A DNA stretch of 64,000 nucleotides from Gordionus sp. m RMFG-2023 (taxonomy: Eukaryota > Nematomorpha > Gordioida > Chordodea > Parachordodidae): the NCBI RefSeq assembly GCF_954871325.1, contig NC_088776.1, positions 28,196,508-28,260,507 on the forward strand, given 5' to 3'. The position numbers and the translations under genes were made by a program. Shown one piece after another: positions 47,789 through 60,419 of this stretch; position 1 is the first letter of the stretch, and each line of letters begins with the position of its first letter. Below the pieces are notes generated by a model that saw only the letters and a list, made by a program, of their open reading frames with translations, was not told the origin of the DNA and did no database searches.

Positions 47789-48890
47789 TTAACCATTAGC
47801 TCGGCCTCTAATGTTGTTAAAGCAATCCTTTTCCCAGGCAGTCCTCATCAGGCTAAAAATGCGCTCGGATGAGGCATTAGAATGAGGTAAATAAGACATG
47901 CAATTTTTTTCCAAACATGGGGATATATTGTTATTACGAAAAAATTCTACCCGTTTCTCCTCTGCTTTTAGACAATCTAACTTTAAGTATTCTGGTGAAT
48001 CATAAAAAATAGAGAGAATTACAATCTCCTCAAACAAGACATCAATGTCTTTAGGTATTTTTAATATATTTATTAAATTACAAAAATCATCAATTGACGG
48101 TTTCTGTTCCAAGGTCATAATATTTATACATTTGTAAATAGAGTTATTAAAATCAAATTTTGATCGTAAATATTCTAAAATTGTCTTAATAAAAATATCT
48201 GCTTCATTTAAAAATGTAATAATTAGAGTATTATTTGAACATTTAATATTTTAGCAATAGCGTCATAAAATTTATTATCAATTTTTAACTGTAGAGATGA
48301 ACAGAGCTGTAGCATGATTTTGTGAATCTTTATTAATAAAGAATATTCTGATTCCAACTGAATATTAACTTCATGAAATAGATTTCCTACATGTGAAACT
48401 AATCCCAAATATGCTTCTGCTATTTCATACTTGAAAAAATTTTTCAAAATTTTAGGACAGCTTTTAAAATCTTTATAGTTAATGAATTAAATTATTTAAA
48501 ACATCTCATCATAATTATTTTGACATTCACAGATAGTACATTCATTGCCTTCTTGCAAGAATCATGTAGTATATGGCATATATAGTCAATTGGTATTAAA
48601 TCATTATTGTGCGGCCTCAATTCGGTAAATACACTTGGTTTTTGCCAAAATTTACAGAGGCATTATCAGCGCAGAAAGCTGACATACAATTCATTGATAA
48701 CCCTAATCAGCTATATTTACATTATGTGGTTAGCTACATCGTTGGATTTTTCATTATCCGAGAAAAAAAATTTAACAGTTTTATTGAAATGTTCTTATTC
48801 TTGTTGAAATAGCGAAAGATCAAGGGAAATGTTTTAATATTTCCCTTATTAGATGCATCTGTCAGAATTGCATATGGATGCCCATCTTTC
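47789..48890 (-). pseudogene. hAT-A transposase, C-terminal half
   Basis: Minus-strand pieces: LKDGHPYAILTDASNKGN near 48895-48845, then KFGKNQVYLPN-like decayed text, FFKYEIAEAYLGLVSHVGNL (48447-48223 ORF), and the dimerisation end KNCMSYLPHSNASSERIFSL (within 48118-47789). The last is the hAT motif P-H-S-N-A-x-x-E-R-x-F-S. Stops and frame changes separate the pieces. Its N-terminal part lies at 51000-51300, beyond the nested hAT-B. A small fragment of the same family is at 62661-62805. Confidence 0.7.
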
Positions 48891-50998
48891 AGGGCAAATT
48901 TTCAGAAAATTGTATTCGGATACAGATACAGATACTTTATAAAATTTTGTATTTAAGATACAAGATACTAGATACTTTAGAAAAATTTCAATAAGATATA
49001 AGATACTTGTATTTATTTTAAAAAAAAGTATCTAAGATACAAGATACTTTTTTAAAAAAACTTTAAATAGTCAAAATCAAAATGTATAAAGCTTTATTTT
49101 CTTATCTATAATATAAATTTATAAAAAAATATTTAAAATAAATTGTAGAAAATAACAAATTTATTATAAAAGATAATGCAATATTCCATTTAATAATTAT
49201 ATAATTAGTAAATAATAATAAATCAGCATCATATATCAGCATTATTTTTTAATATTATTAATTTTTCAAATGATTTATCGTTCAATCTTTGACGATTTGG
49301 TCTATTAACCATATTAGCAAAGCTAAATAATCTTTCAATGGGGGCTGAGAAGGGTAATATTGTGTTATATTTAATAAATATTTCTTTTATATATTTATAA
49401 CTATTTAACATATTTATATTCCACCTGTCATCTTTCATATAATTTAGGACCTCTATTTCAATATCATTTATTGAATTATTAGAATTGGATGTGGTACTTT
49501 TAAGGCAAAAGTAATCATTGTTGAAGTATTAATTTCAATATTATTTTTAAAAACAATTATAACTTCATGTAATAACAAATCCTGAAGGTATTTTTTTTCT
49601 TTTTCACCATCAATCCAACGATTTTTAAAATAGGGATGAGAAATAGTTGCCAAAAATGCACTTTTAAAATTGTTATTAAAATCATATATATTTTTAAATC
49701 TTTTATTTAAATAATTTTCTATGGCAATAGCTAATGGTTTGCAAAATTGTAGATTGGTTTAAATTAAATTTGTAATTTTTTTTAACGACATTCAAAATTG
49801 GAGTTGATTCTCCATAATAGCAGTTGATTTCACTCTGTATTTTGTCAATCGCTATAGCCAATGGGGCCATTATATTGCAATATTATTCTAAATATTGAAT
49901 TTCAATATCTCTTAATTTAGGAAATTCTAATTTTTGACATAATTTAGGAAGTTCGCCTTTAAATTTTAATAAACTATGAAGACTATCATACAAACTATTC
50001 CATCTAGTTCCACAAGGTGTAACTAATTGTTTTCCTAAAACTGCTTTGATAAGTTCTGCAGTTTTATGCCTATTATTTGCATTCCATAGCTTAGTACATT
50101 TAGCTATTGCAGGATGATGAATTTTAGAAATGTTAGGAGAATCCTTAATAGCTCTCTCGACATCTGTTGTGGCAATTAGATTTATCGTATGACACAAACA
50201 ACGAATGTGTTGAGGCAATGTTATTGAGGCTTTTTTAGACCCTTAAATAAACAAATAAATAATTTTATTTGAATAAAATTTTTTACTAAATTTACAATTA
50301 CATAATAAATTTTAAAGAAGTATTAAATAATACTTTCAATGATTTCGAATTCTATACATTCATCATCATTGATGTCAAAGTCATTTTCTACAGCTTCCAT
50401 AGAATATCCAAACTCCTTGAAAGATTTCTTAAAGTTAGAGCCGTTATCTGTAATAGTTGCTATAACTTTTTCGTCAATATCAAAGTCAATGAATTTCTTT
50501 ATTATGATCATCTTGAAGTACTTCAAAAAATTTGCCATTAATTATGCTTAGTTTAAATTTATTGTTATAATTTTCGGTTGAAGAATCATCTGAAGATGAA
50601 GATAAACATATTATTCTATTTTCTTCTTCCTTAATTTTAAAATAGACAGATATAAAACGATTCAAATATGGTAGTTCTAATTGTTAGCAAATTGCTATAT
50701 GACGACCAACGTCATATATCAAAAATTATCTTAAAATATCTAAATTTTGATTAAATTTTTCATTTAAATCTTAAAACAATATCATTTTAAATTTTAATAC
50801 TATTTAAATTAACCAATATAAATTTTTTTAAAAGTATCTGTATCTTTTTGAATACAAAGTTGGTTAAGATACAAATACTTTTAAATAATATGTATCTTAG
50901 ATACTGGATACAAGATACTTTCCAAAATTTTAAAAAAGATACATGATACAGTATCTTGTATCTTAGATACAAATATCCGCGATACTGCCCAACCCTGC
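48888..50998 (-). mobile_element. hAT-B transposon nested in hAT-A
   Basis: Ends CAGGGCAAATTTTCAG and, read inward, CAGGGTTGGGCAGTATC, with many GATACAAGATAC/GTATCTTGTATC subterminal repeats (48910-49060 and 50820-50985). The hAT-A copy at 46990-47010 shows the uninterrupted site GACGATTTGAAAGATGGG, so the insertion point is exact to a base or two. No 8-bp target duplication is present. The left end looks rearranged compared with the right. Confidence 0.75.
49229..50540 (-). pseudogene. hAT-B transposase
   Basis: The frame from 50538 reads VIATITDNGSNFKKSFKEFG, ends at a GTATT donor and resumes after a 92-bp intron (50333-50242) with SKKASITLPQHIRCLCHTIN then LIATTDVERAI. Phase is kept across the junction, which supports the intron. 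QLVTPCGTRWNSLYDSL follows (to 49883). The end (49438-49229) carries ILPFSAPIERLFSFANMVNR and a LNDKSFEKLIILKNN tail, the hAT dimerisation domain. Breaks lie between 49883 and 49653 and between 49468 and 49438. It belongs to the hAT group with TDNGSNFxKxF and HxRCxxHTLNLI motifs. Promoter and terminator not visible. Confidence 0.8.
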
Positions 50999-51620
50999 AA
51001 ATCGTCTAGAATTGACCTCTAAGATTCAGGTACTAAAACACTTGTAGCCTTGCTCATTTTTGTTAGATTTGCACTTATATTGGAGTCGTTAAATATCTTG
51101 GGGAAAAGATTCGACCCACATTGTGATGATATAGCTCTGTGAATGTTGAACTACATGATAGTGTATACGATTTCCGCAACTGTAATTGCATCTGTATTAT
51201 TTATTATTTTTGGAGAATATTTTTGTATTGCAATCGATGTTGATACACTCCTTTGTACTGATGATTGAAATGATGTTGATTTATTATTGGATAAAAATAA
51301 AACAGGATAGAAAGAAATTTACAAATAGACATGTTTTTCGAATAAATATTTAAAATTTATTTTAAAAATATAAAAATAATCAATTATTGTCTCTCAAAAT
51401 TATTATTTATATATTAAAAACGTTAAAAACCTTTTAAAAAAATTGAAGGAAAAATTAAAAAATTCGGGAGAAATTAAAAAATTGCGGGAAAAATTAAAAA
51501 ATTGCGGTAGATTTTTGCGGGAGATTTTCAATTGCGGTATTTTAGGGAAGAGAGATGTCTGCGTGTAAACTAAAAAATTGCGGGAGTCTCCCGCTGATGG
51601 GGGGAGACATGGCAACCCTG

Positions 51621-53040
51621 ATCGTGTGTCCTATTATTCCTCATGTCCACTTCAATTTCGCAAGTTTTGCAAGCTAAATAGTCTCTTCTATCTATCTTTA
51701 ATTGATTTTACACTGACTTCCATAAATTTTTATTTATATTATTATCCGTTTTGGTTTATTTATTTCTACTTCTTTGATTTCTGGAGTATACTATTCCCTT
51801 CTTAGTGTTTCGCATGTGATTGTATATTTAGATCAGGTGTTTAAGAGAATTTTTTTGAATTCAATCTAGCACATTATAGAGAGTTCATTTGAGATATTTG
51901 TAAATTCAGCTAAGTAAATATTTTATCTCTTCTTTCAGAGCCGTAATTATGTCCGCATCTTTTAGTCTATTAAAGTGTTGCTATTTCTTATTTGTTTTCT
52001 GCACTTTTCTTTAGTTTGAACATTTACCATTTTTGTTCCTCCATTCGTAACTCTTCAATAGAATTGGCACAGACACCATTTTATGATAGGATATATTTGT
52101 AGTTAAAATTTTGGAACCAATGGTGTTTATTAGATAGTATAAAATCTATTAGAAACGAATAGTTTTCTTTCAAGAAAGTATAAATATGGGCTGGCTTATG
52201 TCTGAAGCAAATTTTTTTAATCATAAGGTCATGGTTTTAACACATTTGTAATAGCCTTTTGCTATCTGAATTTTTAAATGTTTAGAGAAGCCGACCTTAT
52301 TGTTTTGTTTTTGAATTAACTAGAATTTTTTATTATAAAAAAACTTATTTATTTTAGATATTATCCATATAATTGAAAATATAAAGGCAAAATGAAATAT
52401 AGGGTGGCCTAAAATGGAATCTAGATTTAATATTATATTGTGTCTGAAATGGTTGGAGCTAAGAACCTTGGCTGTTCAACCATCGGGAAGGGGAAGGGAT
52501 GGATGGCGTTTGATCGTCCGGAATTGGCGGAGAGAGAGACTGGGAGACCGGACTTAGTGGACATTTTCGTCATCATACCCAACTCCCTCCGCGGGTAGCA
52601 CAGATTGAAGAAAACAATATTTTATTTAACGCAAGTTGGATATAGCACAATAGTGAATTTTATTAGGCTTAAAATTGTCGCCGTAAAGGTAAATAACAAA
52701 AGATTCATTCCAAATAGGTAACATCACATTTGGCAAAATAAAATAAAAAAGCTAATGAACATCATTACATATTTGAATCTACTTATATACAAAAATTTGT
52801 TGTTATTTTCCTAACACGATTTTATCCATATTGCCATCCTTAAAACTGGCTAGGACCAGTTTCAAAGTGAATAAAATATAAAAACAAGCTTTTTTTATAA
52901 TTTACAAATCGTGTAAGACAAATAAAAGAATAATACAGTTGAAAAAAATATAATAACAATCTTTTTTTACAAATCGTGCAAAACAAAAAAGATTTATGTT
53001 GGACAAAGGGGACTAAATGTGACAAACAATGTGGGGAATA
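51621..53040. other. Spacer, partly less AT-rich
   Basis: No gene I can support. 52460-52620 is GC-richer (CGTCCGGAATTGGCGGAGAG, CCCTCCGCGGGTAGC) and stands out from its surroundings. Weak splice-like signals near 51915-51950 precede a 21-codon ORF and were not accepted. Confidence 0.35.
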
Positions 53041-53178
53041 GTACTATTAAATTTCTAGGTCGGGTCGAGTTGGCCGAAAACCCAGCAAGGTTTGAGCCGA
53101 AAAAAACGATCCTAAACCCGAGCAAACCTATTTGGCCATAGATCAGACCCGACCTAATGGGTCTTATGAGCCGACCCA
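53041..53178. repeat. GC-containing degenerate repeat (GGGTCGG/CCCGACC)
   Basis: Contains GGTCGGGTCGAG, CCCGAGCAAACC, CAGACCCGACC and GACCCATGGGTCGGC, like the subterminal arrays of the MITEs in this window. Ends not identified. Confidence 0.45.
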
Positions 53179-53302
53179 TGGGTCGGCTGGGTGGGTCGGC
53201 TGCTGGATTGGCTTTCTGGGTCGCCTGCTGGGTTGACCTGCTAGGTTGGCTTGCTAGGTCGATCTGCTGGTTTGGTTTGCTGGGTCGACTTGATGGGTCA
53301 AC
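53179..53302. repeat. 13-bp minisatellite, about eight copies
   Basis: Units vary around GGGTCGACCTGCT, for example GGGTTGACCTGCT, AGGTTGGCTTGCT, AGGTCGATCTGCT and GGGTCGACTTGAT. Confidence 0.8.
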
Positions 53303-54069
53303 AAAATATATAGAAAAATTAAACTAGTTTGTTTTAATACGGATTCAATTTTTTTGATATAGAAAGATTATCTAAAATCTTTGGTTCTAGTAATAAATTG
53401 GCAATGCCAGTATATTTTACTCCATAAGGAAAAAATAAATGTTAAAATTTTATAAAAATTTAACTTAAGCCTTGTTAAAAGTTTTTCTAGAAAGATGTTC
53501 TTAAACCTTTAGTTGTAATAAATAGGCATTGTTATTATATTTTACTCCACGAGTAAAAAAATTGTGAATTTTTTAAAACGGTTTTAAACCTATTTAAATG
53601 TTTATGATATTAGAAATATGTTCTAAAACCTTTGGGTCTAGTAATAAATTGACAGTGCCATTATATTTTACTCTACGAGGAAAAAATAAATGTGAAAATT
53701 TTATAAAAATTAATCTTAAGCCTAGTTAAAAGTTTTTATACTAGAAAGATGTTCTTAAACTTTTGGGTGCACTGCTATTATATTTTACTCTAAGAGGAAA
53801 AAAAATTCTGATTTTTTTTAAGACGTTGTTTTAAACCTAGTTAAATGTTTATGATATTAGAAAAATGTTCTAAAACCTTTGGGTCTAGTAATAAATTGGC
53901 ACTGCCATTATATTTTACTCTATGAGGAAAAAATAAATGTTAAATTTTTTTATAAATTATTTTAAGCGCAATTAAAAGTTCTTGATACCAGAAAGATGTT
54001 TCTAAAACCTTGAGTCTTATAATATATAGGCGCTGCTATTATATTTTACTCCACGAGGAAAATGATTGT

Positions 54070-54478
54070 TGTCACAACGACAAGTTTGTCATTGTGCATC
54101 AAAACCTAAATATAAAAATAGAAAACAAATATATATATAAAAAGGAAATTAATAATAATTAGGAATCACGAAATCATAAAATCAACTTTAATTCTTTATT
54201 CAAAATTATAATAGTAAAAATCATAAAAAAATAAAATAAAATAAAATATAATTAAAAAAGTTAATAATTTAAAAAAAACAAAGATTCTTTGTATCGTAAA
54301 AATTTGCCTTTTTATACTCTTTTCAATCTTCTTATAACTAATCATAACTATTCAAATATAATCTTTTTATCACGCGTTATAACAATAAATCCACAAGAAT
54401 TCTTTATGCAAATTACATATAAAGTACAACAAAATCCAAAAGAAATCTTTATGCAAATTAATTCTAACATTCACAACA
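54070..54478 (-). repeat. Left LTR (3' LTR) of the non-coding retroelement
   Basis: 409 bp, TG...CA ends; partner of 56490-56898. ORFs inside both copies are coincidental. Confidence 0.9.
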
Positions 54479-56489
54479 CCTCCCTACTTAAATTAGACCC
54501 AACATTCTGTAAATGATCAATCTTCTTTCGATCTCGACTTATTCTTCTTAATTTTTGCTGTCTTCTAAGTTCTAACAAAGGCTTTGTCACTTGAAATTTT
54601 TGAATTCTATCTGTCGCTTGTCACCCTGGGAAATGATCAGCTTTTTATCTCTGTAGGCCACTGACGAACTTGATAAACGTTTGTTTTCCACGATCCACTC
54701 TTGATGAACGATTATCGATGCCATCCAGTTTCATCGTAGCTTGTTTTCTATCATTCTCTTGTAATCCACGATTAGCTTTTTATCTCGATAAACGATTGGT
54801 CTGCGATAAACGATGGTTTTCACTAATTCTTCTTCCTATGATTGTCGATTTCCGTATCTTAGACTCAAGTCTCGATAATAATTGGCTATTATTGTACGCG
54901 ATTAACGATTGTAGCATAACGTCTTGACCCTCTTTTCTATCAATTTGCTTGTTTTCCCCCTTTCTCTTGTAATTGATTGGTTGTTGCCTCTAATTCTTGT
55001 AATCGTATCTATCTTTCAGACTTCCGGGTCTTGTACGACAGTTTGCCCTTGCTGAGATATCGGGTAATCACATCTAATCTACTTCTACCTAAAAGAATCT
55101 ATTTAAATAACTTCTGAAATATTTTATCACTTTCTTATATTTATTCTCAAATATAAACTACCTAATACAAATATACTAATAAAATATATAATTATACCAA
55201 CCTTATCCTAATGTCTACATTTATCTCCTCTAAACTAATTCTGCCTTTAATAAATGTCGTAAATTATACTAAATCTTTAATTTATAATACGTAGCAAAAT
55301 ATAATAAATTATATAAATATATCAAATTCTATCACCTCTCTCCCCTTAATGAAGCCTAGACCCATATTTTCATTGAAAAATTTAGTACTCAGCTATTGAT
55401 CCTCATCTTCTTTTCAGCCATGTCTATACTAAATTTATATCTAAAAATCCTATTCTAAAATATATATCAAAACTTATCTTTTAAAAAAAATTATCATTGT
55501 GTATTTATTTCCTCATGTACTCTTTGACACTCAAATAAAAAAAAACTGCAGAAATATATAAATCTCTTTTCATACATACGTTGTCGAGAAATCCATGACA
55601 TCTAATCATAAAAGTTTTCATACTAACGTTTATGAACAACCTATTAACTCTAATCACTATGGTTTTCACCCCACGTCTTTGAAGAACTTATGAACTCTAA
55701 TAATTATAATTTTTCGCACAACCGTTGTTGAAAACTGATATGTATATTTCTAAAGCATGTTTTTCTTTCTGTTATTATTAGAATAATGTTGCATAATTGA
55801 TCTCAAATCTTATTTATGATTCAAAAAAATAAAAATCCGATCTCTAATTGAGCTCGATTGCGGCATAAATTTTCTAATGACGAAAAGCCGATTCTCTCTA
55901 TGAAGATTTTTTGGTTAATCTACAACCTAATTACTAATTCGCATTAATCCTTGAGGCTGTTTTATCTCTCGCAGCCCTTAAAATAAAAGTTAAACGTAAA
56001 TCTTCAATAAGAATTTAATCAACTATTTCCTAACAATAAAGTTATATTCTAATCTTATTCACCGAATTTTTTAATTATTATATCTTAGCAAATTATTAGT
56101 TTAATATAACTTTCGCAATTTATGTTAAATTCTAAAATCTCATAGTCTTTATTAGTTTCAAAATTCCAATGGTTTTAGTTTACCAGTAACTTCTAAATAT
56201 AAAATTCCTAATATCACCTTTAAAACTAAACACAATTATATCTTATCTACTATGAATGTTACCTTTATCTTTAATTTTAGATTTTATATTCCTACATAAA
56301 CATAATCTTAACAACATAATTTTTCCTTTTCACCTTTATTTACATATTTTTCTTACGTTCTTCTGGAATTTTTTTTTTGTATTAGAATACAGTTTGACAC
56401 CTCTCCTTGTTGTCCCACCGGTCACAATGCGTGATTTGCATAAGACTGAAGGTTATAAAGGGCCGGTCTCCTCCGCTCTCCAACACCAT

Positions 56490-56898
56490 TGTCACAACGA
56501 CAAGTTTGTCATTGTGCATCAAAACCTAAATATAAAAATAGAAAACAAATATACATATAAAAAGGAAATTAATAATAATTAGGAATCACGAAATCATAAA
56601 ATCAACTTTAATTCTTTATTCAAAATTATAATAGTAAAAATCATAAAAAAATAAAATAAAATATAATATAATTAAAAAAGTTAATAATTTAAAAAAAACA
56701 AAGATTCTTTGTATCGTAAAAATTTGCCTTTTTATACTCTTTTCAATCTTCTTATAACTAATCATAACTATTCAAATATAATCTTTTTATCACGCGTTAT
56801 AACAATAAATCCACAAGAATTCTTTATGCAAATTACATATAAAGTACAACAAAATCCAAAAGAAATCTTTATGCAAATTAATTCTAACATTGACAACA
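56490..56898 (-). repeat. Right LTR (5' LTR) of the non-coding retroelement
   Basis: 409 bp, near-identical to 54070-54478. Confidence 0.9.
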
Positions 56899-57600
56899 AT
56901 TGTGATTTTTTTAAGACGTTGTTTTAAACCTAGTTAAATGTTTGTGATATTAGAAAGATGTTCAAAAACCTTTGGGTCTACTAATGAATTGGCACTTCCA
57001 CTATATTCTATTCCACGAGCTAAATTATAAAAAAATTTAAAAATTTTGTCTTAAGTTAGTTTAAAATATATGATACTATTTTAAAATAAAATAAGCACTG
57101 TTATTATATTTTAGTTCACGAGGAAAAAAATTATGAAAATTTTATAAAACTTTGTTTTTGTCCCAATTTCTAGTTTTTAATTTTAAAAGGATGTTCTAAA
57201 CTTTTATGTTTATAAAGAAATTTATAGTGGCATTTTTTTTAACTCTATTGTGAAATATAGTAGAAATATAAAAAAAATTATTTATTTATGCTTAAACCCT
57301 ATAAAAAGTTTCTGATATTTTTCTAAAACCATTGGACCTATAAATATGGTGTAACTGGCATTATAATTTATTCCACGAGGAAAATTTTTTAAGATCTTTG
57401 TTTTAAGCTTATCAAAATAACTTTGATATTGGAAAAATGTTTTAAAACCCTTGGGTTCAGTAAGTAATTTCTAATACCATTATTTTTAACTAATCTGGAA
57501 ATATAAAAAAATTATATATTTGTTTTTAGCCCAGTAAAAAGTTTTTGATAGTAGAAAAATATTCTAAACCTTAGGGTCTAGTAAAATATTGACACTATTT

Positions 57601-57880
57601 TGAAACTTTTTAGGGGATTGGCAGTTGATAAGAAAAGACGTGGCAAGTTGAGCAAGGATCCCATTTTAAAATTAATTTTAAAATATGCTAAAAATATTTT
57701 TAATATGTAATTACTATAAATTTTTTACATCAACTTTGGAAAATTTGATATACAAGATTAAAATTATTATTTCATTTAAGATCATGGAAATAATTTTTAG
57801 CAAATTTTGAACTATTTTTTATAATTTGTGAGTTTTACAAGCATTTATTATAGGTTACATATTATTATTTAAATCGCAAT
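57601..57880. repeat. Inner arm segment matching 62880-63170 in reverse
   Basis: TTTAGGGGATTGGCAG through AAGAAAAGACGTGG and ATATGCTAAAAATATTTTTA to ACTATAAATTTTTTACATC matches the inverse of 62880-63170 (GATAGGGGACTGGTAATGG, AAGAAAAGATTGAGG, ATATGCTAAAAATATATTTA). Confidence 0.65.
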
Positions 57881-60076
57881 TTAATAAAGTTGAATTTACC
57901 ATAATACGACAATTTATATATTCCATTCATTCATATTAATAATGTATTTAAATTCCATACATGCAATTCTCGGACGTCCATTATTCATTCATAGGAAGTT
58001 ACATAATATGATTGGTCCCCCCCCTATATCTGTTAGGTAGTGAACCTTACAAATGATTATATTCATAGATATCTATATATATTTATATATAATCAATATA
58101 AAACATATAATCAATATCTATATGATCATAATAAATTCCTAATTAGTACAGGCCTTACTTACCCCTAAATACTTTCTACCACTAATGCATCATTATAAAT
58201 GATAATTTTAAATTGATTTTTCCTTTGGTAATTGTGTGGAAGACTTATCCAAAAGCATAATATTCGTGCGAATATTATCATAGGCAAAATTTTGAAACAT
58301 TTAGAACTTAAGAGATGCTACTAATTAGGAATTAAATTTTTTTTATTTATGAACCCCTACCCCTTTATTTTTGGAAATTATAATAGCTCTATATTAGTTT
58401 ATAAAAATTATTTATTAATCGCAAGTAGGCTCTTTTATATTTTATGAAATTTTTAAATGAAAAATATATAATAAGTCACATTATCAATATCTTTATTATT
58501 TTCATAAAAAAAAATAAAAATTTATATGAATAAATTGAGTAACAAATAATGGAAAATAACAAATGAAACTAATATCGCCTTTGATTACTTTTAAATTTTT
58601 TGTTTACCATTTTTTTCTTAATATTTTTTTAGCATTTATCATTATCACATGCTTTTTGGTTATTTATGGATATTTTATAACAAATAAAGAAAATAATCTA
58701 AAAAATCAAATTTTGTGGTGCCAGCCAGAAGGCTAAAAGGGAAGAAAATGTTGTATTATTTTTTTTTGAAAATAAACAATTTATTTTTAAGAAAATATCT
58801 TTAATACTCTATTGACTGTTAGTTTTCTAATAAATGATATCTAGTTTTTCAAATAAATGATGACTGCTAAGAGGAAAATATTTTAGGATAAGATATCTAA
58901 TACTCTATTGACTGTTAATTACTAAATTAATGTTATCTAGTTTTCCAAATTAACTATATCTTACCGATATAATTTAGTTGTTTATAATGTTATTTTATTT
59001 TCATCTGTAGTATAAGGATTAAAATTCATCATGACTAGGGACCTTATAGTCCCAAATAAAGTTTGATAAAGAGATATACATTTGATTATTAGTTAGAAAT
59101 GAAGCAAATAAAACTTTATAAATTTTCCGATTACAAAGTGATGTTAAAATATAACGTAAGGATAATCTATTATGTCATTATATATGTCTTTTAATGATTA
59201 CATAATATTTACTAAATGTTTACAAAATACAATAACTTAACGGAAAATATATTTTTAACTAGATAATTAATAGCTATTTTGTATTTGAAAGATATAGTTT
59301 TTCTTACCTTTTTCTCCTTACATTCTCAGCTAAACTAATTAAGCATTGGCTAAGGAATTCAGCTAATTATCCCACAGCATTACACAATTTTTCTTTATAT
59401 TTATTATTAATTATTCTATTTATATTTATAACATAACCCTGACGATGATTAGCATAAATCCTTCTCCGATGTCTAATTTTTTATTAATTAGTTTTGGCCA
59501 TGATTTTTTTATTTATAAACTTGGCTGCGGTTAAACAACTTTGACTTATTTAAACAAAAAAATTATTATTAAAAGATTCTATAGACTTTTCTAAATGTGA
59601 CTACTTGGAATTTTTATTTCCATCCATTTCTTCTAGAGATTCTGACCTAAGATCAACTTATTACATGCCATGTCTATAACATTCCTTTCAAAGCATCTAA
59701 TTTTTTGTCCATTTTTGGAAAAATATCACATAATATTTTAATGATTTTAAATTAACTAATATTTCAATAACTGATTTACTTTTTTTTTAAATGAAACATA
59801 CATCAAGGAATGGGCAGATGACAGATATGCGTTTCTTAAATCATTTTAAAAAAATTATGATAATTGGTGGATTGTTAATTGAGGAGGTAAGTATGATTTT
59901 AAGGCTTCATACATTTTAAGATATTACATAAGGAAATAAAAAATGCCTAGTATTTTTATGATAATAAATTGTCAAGCTTAATGAATTCAGAAAAGTACAT
60001 GATTAGGATACATAAAAAAATATTTAAAATAATTATTTTTAAGAGGACAAATTAAAGTTAAATTTAAATAGGTACA
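57881..60076. other. AT-rich core between the satellite arms
   Basis: No gene seen. A diverged duplication of about 100-bp period at 58793-58960 shares ATACTCTATTGACTGTTA and GNTATCTAGTTTTNCAAAT. Nothing else stands out. Confidence 0.4.
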
Positions 60077-60419
60077 GTAGGGGAGACCGGGGTTATATTG
60101 TCCATAAAAAATTGAGAGGCTGTGAAAAGGAGGAGAAATAATTTATCAAAATAATTTTGATGTTATTTTATTCTTTATATAATTATCTACGGTAGAAATT
60201 AATATCTAATAAAAAAATATTATATATTTATTTAAATTTAAATTTAAAAAAAATGAAAATTTTTGAGTCATGAAAAAGAGACAGGGGACGTATTATCCTT
60301 TTGTGGGGCATGTTTTAGACTATCATTTTCTAAGCATTTTATTCATTTTTTTTCATACAAAAATCATAACAAACATATAATCTTAACATACAACACATTT
60401 ATTACATATAAAAAATGGA

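Larger units (their letters stand above)
47789..51620 (-). mobile_element. hAT-A transposon, minus-strand copy, carrying hAT-B
   Basis: The upstream terminus is at 51620 (inward: CAGGGTTGCCATGTCTCCC), followed by several AATTTTTTAATTTNTCCCGC-type subterminal repeats (51420-51600). The transposase runs down to 47789 on the minus strand. No matching downstream terminus was found: the sequence below 47789 is a short spacer and then the inverted partial copy. The coding region is interrupted by hAT-B at about 48888-50998. Confidence 0.65.
54070..56898 (-). mobile_element. Non-coding LTR retroelement, structurally whole and young
   Basis: Two 409-bp direct terminal repeats (54070-54478 and 56490-56898) differ at only about three bases by eye. 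The 5-bp target duplication ATTGT is exact (54065-54069 and 56899-56903). On the minus strand the repeat starts TGTTG and ends ACA. A possible primer site TGGTGTTGGAGAGC follows the 56490 side, and the purine tract AAGTAGGGAGG directly precedes the 54478 side. The 2.0-kb interior has no coding capacity, so it must have moved with proteins from another element (a LARD/TRIM-like form). The near-identical repeats make it the youngest dated insertion here. Parent family unknown. Confidence 0.9.
53340..57600. repeat. Tandem satellite, forward block, interrupted by an LTR element
   Basis: Monomers of about 115-130 bp carry ATTATATTTTACTCCACGAG, an A-rich stretch, TTTAAGCCTAGTTAAA, ATGATATTAGAAAAATGTTC and AAACCTTTGGGTCTAGTAAT. 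Cores lie near 53412, 53532, 53662, 53778, 53908 and 54038; after the LTR element they resume near 57000 and continue with growing divergence to about 57590. Neighbouring monomers alternate in detail, suggesting a two-unit higher-order pattern. The inverse block is at 63180-64000. Confidence 0.8.

Noticed and set aside
40006-51620. One 11.6-kb hAT bounded by the two CAGGGTTGCCA ends
   Set aside because: The flanking 8-mers differ (TCTAAAAG and ATCGTGTG), and the interval contains unrelated LTR fossils and an inverted hAT copy.
51900-52015. Spliced small exon with a signal-peptide-like 21-residue ORF
   Set aside because: Only weak splice-like signals, no second coding piece and no recognisable protein.
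53179-53302. CRISPR-like array
   Set aside because: The 13-bp units are directly adjacent and drifting, with no spacers; this is a minisatellite in a eukaryotic context.
54289-54516. 75-codon ORF duplicated at 56709-56927
   Set aside because: Both copies lie in the two LTRs of the non-coding retroelement, which explains the duplication; no protein family fits.
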